DNA of 64,000 bases from JAJEBT01 sp965221485 (GTDB lineage Bacteria; Pseudomonadota; Alphaproteobacteria; MPNO01; UBA830). Positions 8,928-17,082 of this stretch are shown piece by piece. Positions within the stretch are counted from its first letter, which is position 1; each line of letters starts with the position of its first letter. The notes under the pieces were generated by a model that searched no databases, was not told the origin of the DNA, and saw only the letters and a program-made list of their open reading frames with translations. The stretch spans positions 2,170,001-2,234,000 of the forward strand of contig OZ244893.1 of the NCBI GenBank assembly GCA_965221485.1, written 5' to 3'. A program made the position numbers and the translations under genes.

Positions 8928-9260
8928 ATGACCGTGCCCCGCCTGAAAACCTCGCTCTGGGTAGCGGCACAGGTCCGTCAATGTGACAAGGCGTTCATTC
9001 CCGTCGTGGTCGCTCGCAGGGGAGATCCGGATTCCGGGCAGGTTCTGATCAAACGCAACCGGCTGAATGGCACTTTCGAAGTCTTCGCCCGTACCCTCAC
9101 CCTCGAAGGCGACCCCGCGTGGAGATGTGCCGCCGGGCCGGGCAACGAGTCGGATGCCGATCGATTTATAGACTCTGAAACACGGTTTGATCCGGATCTG
9201 TGGGTGCTGGAAATCGAGGATCCGACAGCACAATACACGCACGACGCGCCGGTCATATGA
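8928..9260 (+). CDS. DUF1491 family protein
   Basis: This 110-residue protein has the DUF1491 hallmarks: N-terminal 'LKTSLWVAAQVRQC', the central 'VVARRGDPDSGQVLIKRN' stretch, and the C-terminal 'RFDPDLWVLEIED' motif. The family is almost confined to alphaproteobacteria and has no established function. The ATG at 8928 is taken because homology begins directly after it; the ribosome-binding site (AAGG) is weak. It may be cotranscribed with the dehydrogenase-like gene upstream. Confidence 0.9.
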   Translation: MTVPRLKTSLWVAAQVRQCDKAFIPVVVARRGDPDSGQVLIKRNRLNGTFEVFARTLTLEGDPAWRCAAGPGNESDADRFIDSETRFDPDLWVLEIEDPTAQYTHDAPVI

Positions 9261-9996
9261 TGTGGCCGCGCCCCTTGGCATGACGATTTTCCGTAAAGCG
9301 GCCGGGTCCTGACCAGGCACCGATCCGACTGCATGGTCAGGGGGACCCATCCGAACCGGACGGATTTAATTCCTTGGGACCATATATCTTGCACGGCTCC
9401 GGATCGGCCGACGGATCTGTTGTCAGGTCCGTTCGTAGATGGTGATCGACCGCACTTGCCAGATCCGACGGGCGCTGATACCGGACTGGTCAGTCATCTG
9501 ACAGGATCGTGACGTTTCGGCAGTCTGTCGCATCAAGGCCAATCCGGCGGGGTCACGACAGCTGCCGGATCGCGCTCATGCTGCCTCAGGAATCAAGAAA
9601 CATTGACAGCCTTTCACAGTCCGGCTGTCCCGAGTGGGGTAAGCAATCGCAAGTATTTCGGTCATGCTCGACCGACCCGGCGTCCGCGACCTCGTATGTC
9701 CTTCAAATTTGACGGGCTTCCTCGAGGAGGAGGGCGCCGGTCGCAACGCTTGGCAACAAGTGGAACGGCCTGGCAGTTTGAAACAGCAGTGCCTGTTTCC
9801 GTGCGTGAGCCGGATTACAAGGATCCGGGCGGCTGTCAGGACGTGGGTTGCCGGCAACCAATCCGGCACACCGTCACCGCTGGATCAGTCCACTCCAGGG
9901 GTTCGCGGCAATTCACAAGTCCGGAGAACGGTATCCGCTCCCGGCTGTCGGAAGGCAGGCGCCCCGCAGAGCCAATATGGCCGGCCGGTCAGGTCG
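9261..9996. other. Convergent intergenic region, no gene seen
   Basis: This gap of about 740 bp lies between DUF1491 (plus) and the acyl-CoA dehydrogenase (minus). Open frames here are short and low-quality on both strands. I find no clear terminator for either flanking operon and no repeat. Confidence 0.45.
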
Positions 9997-11085
9997 TCAC
10001 GAGGATTGGGCCGCCGCCCTGAACCTGTCGCGGTGTTGACGGGGGCTGCCATAGCGCGCGGAGAGAACCATGGCCCGCTTGAGATAGAGTCCGACATCGT
10101 GCTCGGCAGTGAAGCCAATACCGCCATGCATCTGGATGGCTGACTTGCAGACCGACAAGGCCCGTTCCGAAGCAAAGGAAAGGGCTGCCGATGACAGGCC
10201 TGCTTGTCCGGCCCCCGAGTCGATAGCCCTCGCGGCCTGATAAACCAGAGAACGACAGGCTTCCACGGCCGCAAGGTTGTCAACGGCGCGATGTTGAAGA
10301 GCCTGGAATGAGCCAATCGGTCGATTGAACTGCTCACGAGTCTTGAGATACTCGACCGTCATCTCGTGGGCTGCCTCCATCACTCCCAGCAACTGGGCGG
10401 CCGTTGCCAGGTTCAATGTGTTGTGCAGAACCGCCAGCGTATCGGAACCCCGGTTCGGTCCTGCCAGCAAGCGACCGCCTTGACCGGTGATCCGGAGTGA
10501 GCCGGCCGACGTGCCATCTGCCAGCAATACGGACTCAAGGCTGGTTGCCGATGCAGGCAGGTTGATAATGACGTCCGCGTTCTCCCGGGTCTCTTTTGCC
10601 TCGACAAGAAATCCGTCAGCATCGGCTGCACCCGAAACCCCGATCCAGACCCCTGGGAAAATCCTGATACCATCCGTATCAAGGTATGAGGAAGATGTCG
10701 GTCCCGGTGCCTGAACGCCATCGGATTGCATAAGCGCCGGCAGAATAATGGCGCGACCTGCCATAAGAGCCCCGACCGTGGCTGCGTCATCGGCAAGTCC
10801 TGCCATCGCCTGGGCCGCCGCCGCCGCTTCGGCGACGGGTTCCGGTACAAGTTGCCGTCCGAACTGGTGGCAAACCAGACACAGCTCCATCAACCCGAGG
10901 CCCAGTCCACCGTCCTGCTCTGTCACCAGGATCGCAAAATATCCTGCCTCGGCGATTTCCGACCAGAGATGACGGTCTATGCGCGCCTCGCCGCTGCGAA
11001 GGCGCTCCATTCCCCGGTTCCGGGACGCAAGTACCGCACTGCTTTCGCGCAGCATCTCCTGCTCTGTATCCAGCAGAAGTTCCAT
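9997..11085 (-). CDS. Acyl-CoA dehydrogenase family protein
   Basis: The 362-residue protein is an acyl-CoA dehydrogenase: helical N-terminal domain (MELLLDTEQEMLRESS), central beta domain, and C-terminal FAD-binding helices with 'KTREQFNRPIGSFQALQH' and 'QMHGGIGFTAEHDVGLYLKRA'. It is slightly shorter than the 380-residue norm, like the FadE/ChsE subunits of alpha2-beta2 dehydrogenases in steroid side-chain degradation. No partner subunit is present in the window. The start at 11085 overlaps the acyl-CoA synthetase stop (ATGA), so it is the last gene of a five-gene operon. It would desaturate the CoA thioester made by that synthetase. Confidence 0.93.
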   Translation of the reverse strand: MELLLDTEQEMLRESSAVLASRNRGMERLRSGEARIDRHLWSEIAEAGYFAILVTEQDGGLGLGLMELCLVCHQFGRQLVPEPVAEAAAAAQAMAGLADDAATVGALMAGRAIILPALMQSDGVQAPGPTSSSYLDTDGIRIFPGVWIGVSGAADADGFLVEAKETRENADVIINLPASATSLESVLLADGTSAGSLRITGQGGRLLAGPNRGSDTLAVLHNTLNLATAAQLLGVMEAAHEMTVEYLKTREQFNRPIGSFQALQHRAVDNLAAVEACRSLVYQAARAIDSGAGQAGLSSAALSFASERALSVCKSAIQMHGGIGFTAEHDVGLYLKRAMVLSARYGSPRQHRDRFRAAAQSS

Positions 11086-12623
11086 CAATTCTGGCCGAAT
11101 TCCGCCGCGGCGCGTGCGCGCAATTCCACCTTGGCGACCTTGCCCGTGCTGTTTCTCGGAAGATCGGGAACCGGTACCACATGCCTGGGTTTCTTGTAGC
11201 TGGCGATCAGGGAACGGCAGTGTTCGATCAGCACTGTCTCGTCCACCTGTCGTCCTTCCTCGGTGGTAACAAACGCAACAACGCATTCCCCGAATTTGGA
11301 ATCCGGCCCGGGAACAACTGCGGCCTCCCTGACATCAGGATGGGATTCCAGCGCGTCCTCAACTTCCCGGGAATAGATGTTGAGCCCCCCGGACACGATC
11401 ATGTCCTTGGAGCGGTCCACAAAATACAGATATCCGTCCTCGTCGATCCTGCCCACGTCCCCGGTCACCAGCCAGCCATCGTGAAAGGCCTGCTCCGTAG
11501 CTTCCGGATTGCGCCAGTATTCGGTCATTGTCATCAGGCCCCGGGGGCCATACCGCATCAGGATATCTCCGGTTTCGCCCGGGGAAACATCGCTTCGTTC
11601 CCGATCGACAATGCGAAGCTCTACGCCGGGCACCGGTCGACCGCACGACAGGGGATGAGTGCTTTGTTCGTCGGGCCTGAGACATGTAATGAAGCCGGAC
11701 TCGGTTTGGGCGTAGAAACTGAACAGACCAAGATCGGGCAGCGTTCGGGCAAGTCGCTGTTTGACCTCGACCGGGAAGGCTTCTCCGGTCGCCAGCATGA
11801 CCCGCAGGGTTTGACAGGCATCGGGCCGTTTCTCGATCTCGGGAAGCAGCAGGCGGGCAATTGTCGGCACCAGCCCGATCACGGTAATGCGCTCGCGTTC
11901 GATGACATCCACGCAGGCCACCGGATCGAAACGAGGCATCACCACGACAGTGCAGCCCACGCAGACCGCATTTGTAACCCGGCCAAGTCCGGTGCGGTGG
12001 GCCATCGGGGTGGTCGCCAGGATGCGATCTTCAGGCCGCAAATCGAACTCACGGGCATTGATGTAGCCGCCCAGAAGCACGATGCTGCGATTTGTGGATA
12101 CGGCGCCCTTGGGCCGACCCGTGGTACCGGAGGTATAACCCAGAAGCAGCGCATCGGGCTCCTCGGGCAAAACCGGTGGCGGCAAGGGAGACCCTTCGGA
12201 AAGCAGATCGGAAAAAGCGACCTCGCCTGTTGCGGCTTCGTCGATCGGAACAAGCAACGGATCATCAAGGTTTCGGGCAGCGCTGAGAACTGTCTGACGG
12301 TGTTCCGAGCCGAACAGGATCACCCGGGGATCACAATCACCGAGGATATATTCCACTTCGGCCGGTCCCAGACGGGTCGTGATCGGAACAATGATTCCGC
12401 CCGACTTTGCAGCACCGAACATGGCTTCGATCAGTTCTGTGCTGTTGGGGAGATACATGGCCAGACGATCCCCCGGTTGCAAACCGCGGGCAATCAGGGC
12501 GTTGGCGAGTCGGTTGGCTGCGACATCCAGTTCGCGGAAGGTAGAGCGTCGGTCGCCGCAGACAAGGGCCTCTTCACCAGGACGGCGGAGGGCACTGTCT
12601 GCGAGCATGGCCCCAAGCTTCAT
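11085..12623 (-). CDS. Acyl-CoA synthetase / AMP-dependent acid-CoA ligase
   Basis: This 512-residue class I adenylate-forming enzyme has the P-loop 'YTSGTTGRPKGAVSTN', 'GWLVTGDVGRIDEDGYLYF', the hinge 'DRSKDMIVSGGLNIY', and the catalytic lysine motif 'NSTGKVAKVEL'. It activates a carboxylic acid with ATP and transfers it to CoA; the fatty-acid or aromatic specificity cannot be read from the motifs. Its start overlaps the OB-fold gene stop (ATGA) and its stop overlaps the acyl-CoA dehydrogenase start, so the three are translationally coupled. It probably provides the entry step of this operon. Confidence 0.95.
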   Translation of the reverse strand: MKLGAMLADSALRRPGEEALVCGDRRSTFRELDVAANRLANALIARGLQPGDRLAMYLPNSTELIEAMFGAAKSGGIIVPITTRLGPAEVEYILGDCDPRVILFGSEHRQTVLSAARNLDDPLLVPIDEAATGEVAFSDLLSEGSPLPPPVLPEEPDALLLGYTSGTTGRPKGAVSTNRSIVLLGGYINAREFDLRPEDRILATTPMAHRTGLGRVTNAVCVGCTVVVMPRFDPVACVDVIERERITVIGLVPTIARLLLPEIEKRPDACQTLRVMLATGEAFPVEVKQRLARTLPDLGLFSFYAQTESGFITCLRPDEQSTHPLSCGRPVPGVELRIVDRERSDVSPGETGDILMRYGPRGLMTMTEYWRNPEATEQAFHDGWLVTGDVGRIDEDGYLYFVDRSKDMIVSGGLNIYSREVEDALESHPDVREAAVVPGPDSKFGECVVAFVTTEEGRQVDETVLIEHCRSLIASYKKPRHVVPVPDLPRNSTGKVAKVELRARAAAEFGQN

Positions 12624-13066
12624 GCAGAACCATCTCCCGGTGCCGATGTTTCGGACGCGTCATCGGGCTCAAACGCGAAGTAGGGAGTATCCTTGCCAAT
12701 GTCTTCCCAGGTAACCCGAACCCGCATGCCGATCTTGATCTGGTCCTCGCCAACATTCTTCAGGTTGGCAATGATGCGGACACCTTCATCAAGCTCGATC
12801 AGCCCCAGAATATAGGGAGTCTGACCTTCGAAGCCGGCCGTCGGTACGTGGGTCACGGTGTAGGAATACAGTTGGCCCGTCCCGGATGTCGCCCGCCACT
12901 CGAGATTGCGTTTTCCGGTTCTCACACTGCTGGCGCGGGGCCAGAACTGGTAGCGGTCCTCGACCGGGTCATACTGCAGCATGAGTTCGCCGCGCCTGGC
13001 ACCGTCCCAGAACGCCTGTGTGGTCGGTGTCGGCTTTGGAACAGGGCGTGGCCTGGTTTCCGCCAT
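12620..13066 (-). CDS. Zn-ribbon/OB-fold (DUF35-type) protein without zinc ligands
   Basis: The 148-residue protein has the DUF35 layout: N-terminal helix ('TQAFWDGARRGELMLQY'), a would-be rubredoxin-like ribbon, then an OB-fold ('GTGQLYSYTVTH', 'YILGLIELDEGVRIIANL'). The ribbon region contains no cysteine at all, so zinc cannot be bound in the usual way. Proteins of this family act as partners of thiolase-fold enzymes. The start at 13066 has a GGAGA ribosome-binding site eight bases upstream. It lies 26 bp after the thiolase-fold gene and its stop overlaps the ligase start, so it belongs to the same operon. Confidence 0.88.
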   Translation of the reverse strand: MAETRPRPVPKPTPTTQAFWDGARRGELMLQYDPVEDRYQFWPRASSVRTGKRNLEWRATSGTGQLYSYTVTHVPTAGFEGQTPYILGLIELDEGVRIIANLKNVGEDQIKIGMRVRVTWEDIGKDTPYFAFEPDDASETSAPGDGSA

Positions 13067-13092
13067 TCGATCATTCTCCGTCGGTTGAAGCT

Positions 13093-14274
13093 TCAGTTCA
13101 CCAGCACCATGGCGTTGGAGGTTCCCCAGTTGCGGCCATAGGGAATGACCCCGATGCCCGTCACCAGGGCATTGCCGGCATCCGGAACCTGACGTTCTCC
13201 GGCCTCGCCCATAAGCTGGCGCACGGCTTCCGCCAGGTTCAGCCCCCCTCCGGCAAGGCCCGGCTGCCCACAACTGATCTGACCTCCTCCAGTGTTCAGC
13301 GGAAGATCCCCCCGGGGGCCGAGATCCGTATCACGCAGGAACTGTGAACCCTGACCGGTCTTTGCAAAGCCGATCTGCTCGCACTTGACCATGACGGCGA
13401 ACAGAAAATCGTCGTAGGGGTGAAACATGTCGATATCCTGCGGCGTCATCCCGGCATTATGAAGGGCTTCGGGGCCCGCGATGGAATGACCGGTCCGGGT
13501 CATGTCCGGGGTCTGGTTTGCGCAGTCGAAATTTGACACCTCCGAATAGGACACGGGATAAACCCGGTTTTCGAAGCCGAGTTCCCGCGCGCGGCTGGTC
13601 TTCATCATGATGAAGCCGTTTCCACCGTCACAAAACATGACGGAGTCAAGCAGGCGAAGCGGCGCCGAAACCAGTCGGGAATTCAGATAGTCCTCGACGG
13701 TGATCGGGCGGCGCAGCCGTTCATAGGCATTGGCATTCAGCACCGCACCATTGCGTTGGGCAACCGCCAGCGCACCGAGACCGCGCGGATCGAGTTCATG
13801 ATCATGGGCATATCGCGTCATGAGCAGGCCGAAGGCACCGGGAGGACCCTGAATACCGGTGGGATCCCAGAATTCGTTGCGATAACTCCCGTAATTGGCC
13901 CGCCACTGCGTGGACGGAGCGTCAGCACAAATCATCATCACGGTCTCGCACAAGCCCGCTTCCAGTGCCAGGGCGGCGCGTGTCACGTTGCCGAGTGCGG
14001 ACGCGCCACCCAGGTCGCTGGTCTGCAACCAGCGAGTCTGGATGCCGAGATATTCAGTCGCATAGTTGGACCAGAACGGGTTCGAGCATTCGCTCAATGG
14101 TACCGAAAAAGCGACCCCGTCGATGTCGGACGGACTTAAACCTGTGCGTTCATAGAGCTGCTCTGCCACCTCGGCGGCAAATTCATAGGCAGACCGGCCA
14201 CTGCTGCGGTCTATCCTGGTTTCGCCATAGGCAACGATGCAAACATCTTTTTCCGAGAGTACACTTGCCGCCAT
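13093..14274 (-). CDS. Thiolase-fold protein (SCP2/Ltp2-like), probable aldolase partner of the OB-fold protein
   Basis: This 393-residue thiolase-superfamily protein has 'SDLGGASALGNVTRAALALEAG' where thiolases carry the nucleophilic Cys, and no Cys there. The C-terminal motif reads 'GGQISCGQPGLAGG', where thiolases have GHP, so the catalytic His is Gln. Loss of both argues against Claisen condensation or thiolysis. Related thiolase-fold proteins that pair with DUF35 proteins (Ltp2 with ChsH2 in steroid catabolism) perform retro-aldol cleavage instead, and the adjacent DUF35-type gene supports that reading. The start at 14274 (MAASVLSEKD) is chosen because it begins 15 bp after the hydratase stop with a GGAAAG ribosome-binding site. 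The substrate is unknown. Confidence 0.88.
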   Translation of the reverse strand: MAASVLSEKDVCIVAYGETRIDRSSGRSAYEFAAEVAEQLYERTGLSPSDIDGVAFSVPLSECSNPFWSNYATEYLGIQTRWLQTSDLGGASALGNVTRAALALEAGLCETVMMICADAPSTQWRANYGSYRNEFWDPTGIQGPPGAFGLLMTRYAHDHELDPRGLGALAVAQRNGAVLNANAYERLRRPITVEDYLNSRLVSAPLRLLDSVMFCDGGNGFIMMKTSRARELGFENRVYPVSYSEVSNFDCANQTPDMTRTGHSIAGPEALHNAGMTPQDIDMFHPYDDFLFAVMVKCEQIGFAKTGQGSQFLRDTDLGPRGDLPLNTGGGQISCGQPGLAGGGLNLAEAVRQLMGEAGERQVPDAGNALVTGIGVIPYGRNWGTSNAMVLVN

Positions 14275-14288
14275 CTTGCTTTCCAACC

Positions 14289-15134
14289 CTATTGTCCCTT
14301 GAATTCCGGCTTGCGCCGCTCGGAGAATGCCTGAAGGCCCTCTTTTCGGTCGTCCGACCACGAAAGAAGATACGCCAGATCCGCCTCCTGCTGAAATCCG
14401 TGCTGCAGGGGCAGGTCACGGCCCCGGTTGATCGCCTGTTTGGTCATCATCGTCGCCAGCGGACCGACGCGTCCCATTTCCTCGACAATCTCCCTGACCC
14501 GGGAAAGGGCTTCGCCTTCCGGCGTGACATGATTGACGACCCGGTACTCCCTTGCCTCAGAGGCGGAAATGCGCCGCCCGGTCCAGATCAGTTCCTTGGC
14601 AAGGGGAGCACCGATGAGACGGGGCAGGTTCTGGGTGCCGCCCGCGCCCGGAATCAGTCCGTGCCGGCCCTCAGGAAGACCAAAACTGGCCTTTTCACCA
14701 GCCACAATGAAGTCTCCCAGCATCGCCAGCTCGAATCCCCCTCCCAGACAGTAACCCTCCACCGCAGAAATCACGGGTTTCGTGTAGTGCATGAGAAACC
14801 GGTAAAGCAGCCTGTTCTTTCGCTGGTTATAGCGAGCCCGGTAATTGTCGTAGCGATCTTCGGGAAGATCCTTGAAACCGCCAAGGTCGGCACCGGCGCA
14901 GAAGGCACGCTGATCACCGGACAGGATCACGGCGATGACCTCCCGGTCGAGCTCCACCGCATCCATGGCATGCATGATGTCGTCGGCCATTTCCTCATTG
15001 ATGGTATTCATGCGGTCCGGTCGATTGAACTGGATTTCCAGCGCCCTGTCCCGAATCACCGCAAATATCGTGTCATAAGACTCCTGCAATTCCCCGCCCT
15101 CGGGACGGCGAAAGGATTTCAGTGTTCTCGCCAT
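14289..15134 (-). CDS. Enoyl-CoA hydratase/isomerase family protein
   Basis: The 281-residue crotonase-fold protein has the CoA-binding oxyanion motif 'RAFCAGADLGGF', 'GYCLGGGFELAMLGDF' with the first catalytic-type Glu, and 'SFGLPEGRHGLIPGAGGTQ' with the second. Both glutamates suggest true hydratase activity. The start at 15134 (MARTLKSFRR) has an AGGGAG ribosome-binding site six bases upstream. It is the first gene of the minus-strand operon, so its upstream region (15135-15357) should hold the operon promoter. It would hydrate the enoyl-CoA made by the acyl-CoA dehydrogenase encoded at the operon's other end. Confidence 0.94.
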   Translation of the reverse strand: MARTLKSFRRPEGGELQESYDTIFAVIRDRALEIQFNRPDRMNTINEEMADDIMHAMDAVELDREVIAVILSGDQRAFCAGADLGGFKDLPEDRYDNYRARYNQRKNRLLYRFLMHYTKPVISAVEGYCLGGGFELAMLGDFIVAGEKASFGLPEGRHGLIPGAGGTQNLPRLIGAPLAKELIWTGRRISASEAREYRVVNHVTPEGEALSRVREIVEEMGRVGPLATMMTKQAINRGRDLPLQHGFQQEADLAYLLSWSDDRKEGLQAFSERRKPEFKGQ

Positions 15135-15357
15135 GGCGGCTCCCTGAAAATGTTGGCGCCTCTGTACAATCATCGTCACGCATTGCACTGCCGGGAGGCA
15201 TGGCAGCAAGTTTGGACGCCCAGGCAGTGCAAGTCAAAGTGTCTGTCCCGGGACGTCCCTGAATATGCGGGGATCCGGTTTTCAAGACGTTGGATGCCGG
15301 TCAGCCAGAAATTCTGCTCGTATTGTGTGATTTTATCTGACACGGGAAGATGAGTTC

Positions 15358-16611
15358 ATGCTTCCCTTTGAACGAGCACACGTCTCCCTCGTCTGCAAAC
15401 GGCTGTCCGAGCCGCCTCGCAGGCTCATAACCCTGTTCGGGCCGCGCCAGACAGGCAATACCACAATCATCTGTCAGGCCCTCAAACGCTTGGCCGGCAT
15501 GCCCCACTACTATGTGGCAGTCGACGATCCCGATCCTGATCCATTCCCGTTAGCCTCCCGAGACTCGGGATCAAGAGCCCTCATGCCCGGGGTTCGGGAC
15601 ACAGCCTGGCTGGTCAGACAGTGGCGGATCGCGAGACGGGAGGCGGAACGGCGGACCCGCGGCTTTGTATTGGTGCTGGACGAAATTCACAGTATTCCCC
15701 AATGGTCCGGGACGGTGAAGGGGCTCTGGGATGCCGATCGTGCCCGCGATCTGCCCCTGCATGTGGTCATTCTGGACTCAGTCCCGCTGTTCATGCAGTC
15801 CGGGTTGAGGGAGAGCCTCGCCGGCCGCTTCGAAACGATTCGGGTCACGCACTGGTCGTTTGCAGAAATGGCCGAGGCCTTCGGCCTTGATCTGTATGAA
15901 TATCTGTATTTTGGCGGTTATCCGGGCACGGTTTCCCTCATGGAAGATCCGGATCGCTGGCGCAGCGAGATCCTGGAAACGCTGGTCGGACCCCATATCG
16001 AGAAGGATATCCTGGCCATGACACGAGTGGACAAACCGGCTCTGCTCAAACAGCTCTTCGCTCTCGTGGCCAGGTATTCGGGACAGATCCATTCCTGTGA
16101 CAAGATGCTGGAACAGCTGCAGGAATGAGGCACCACCACCCTGGCCCGTTACCTGGAACTGCTCTCCGGTGCCGGTCTGATTACCGGAATTGAGAGATAC
16201 ACCGGAAGTCCTGTTTTCGGCGGTGGACCCACACCGAAGCTGAATGTTCTCAATACCGCGTTGATGACGGCCGGTTCCGGTTACGCCTTCGACCAGGCAA
16301 GGGCCGACCGGAGGTTCTGGGGACACATCGTGGAAAGCGCGGTCGGGGCCCATCTTGTCAATTCGGCGCACCTGGACACCCGGGTATATTACTGGCGTGA
16401 TGGCAGTGATGAAGTCGATTTCATACTCAAGCGCGGGCCCTGCCTGGTCGCCGTCCAGGTGAAGAGCGGACGGAAATCGAAGAGCCTGAAGGGAATGAAA
16501 GCGTTCCGGAGAAAATTCAAGCCAATGCGCTCAATAGTTGTGGGTGACCAGGGTGTACCACTCGGCGAATTTCTGTCTGCACCCGTACGCCACTGGACCA
16601 AGACCGAATGA
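15358..16611 (+). pseudogene. DUF4143-type AAA ATPase, inactivated
   Basis: The sequence codes for an ATP-binding protein of the AAA/DUF4143 class (about 417 codons), but an in-frame TGA at 16126-16128 splits it. The same frame continues without shift as 'GTTTLARYLELLSGAGLI' and on to a normal end ('FWGHIVESAVGAHLVN', 'YYWRDGSDEVDFIL'). Earlier damage is visible: the Walker A reads GPRQTGNTT, with Asn34 (AAT, 15457-15459) in place of the essential Lys, and the normally conserved 'GSSPLL' segment reads 'DSVPLF'. The Walker B (VLVLDEIH) is intact. Members resemble toxin-antitoxin or defence-linked ATPases. Several independent losses in conserved positions point to genuine decay rather than one sequencing error. 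Confidence 0.88.
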
Positions 16612-17082
16612 ACGACTTCATATCCCGCACCTCTGACGAGACCCCTGACTCCAACGAACCGCGAGGCGCCCCAATGCGCACAAAGCCCGGACAGTTGAAG
16701 TTTTGCCGTGACGCCTCCGACCCCACCTTGCCGGGCGATCGGGGTGCCGGCAGGACCACTGCGTTCACGGCTGATCCAAAGGGTAAATCTGGCCAAGATC
16801 CGGCACATTCACCCTGAGCCGGACATGCCTGTCGGCGGAACATCGGCAACCCGCAGGCTCGGGCAGAGCCCTCGACCATCAATGGCAGAAACCGGGATCA
16901 CCTGGCGTAATCTCAGGCCGCTTGACCGTGAGTTCACAGAAGAGCCACCGAACGGCAGCGGCGGCGCTGCCAACAGAGCCATACAGAAAACGCCTCATTT
17001 TTCACTTTTTTAGACACCGACCCCATGATAGGTTCCGCCCCCAGCTTCAAGCTCAAATCTAATCAGGAGGGGAGCAAAGTTC
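16612..17082. other. Intergenic region upstream of the first Liv transporter
   Basis: I see no credible gene in this 470 bp. The last 100 bp become T-rich (around 16990-17015) and probably carry the promoter of the transporter operon, but I cannot assign hexamers with confidence. An excellent ribosome-binding site (AGGAGGGG) lies just before the ATG at 17083. Confidence 0.45.

Noticed and set aside
11181..12683. A 500-codon open frame on the plus strand opposite the acyl-CoA synthetase
   Set aside because: It is antisense to a gene with clear adenylate-forming motifs, and its translation is Gly/His/Arg/Gln-rich without any recognisable domain.
16126..16128. TGA in the DUF4143 ATPase as a selenocysteine codon, prompted by the SelD gene in the window
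   Set aside because: Homologues have no Cys at this site, Walker A is also damaged, and I see no SECIS-like hairpin directly after the codon. A nonsense mutation is simpler.
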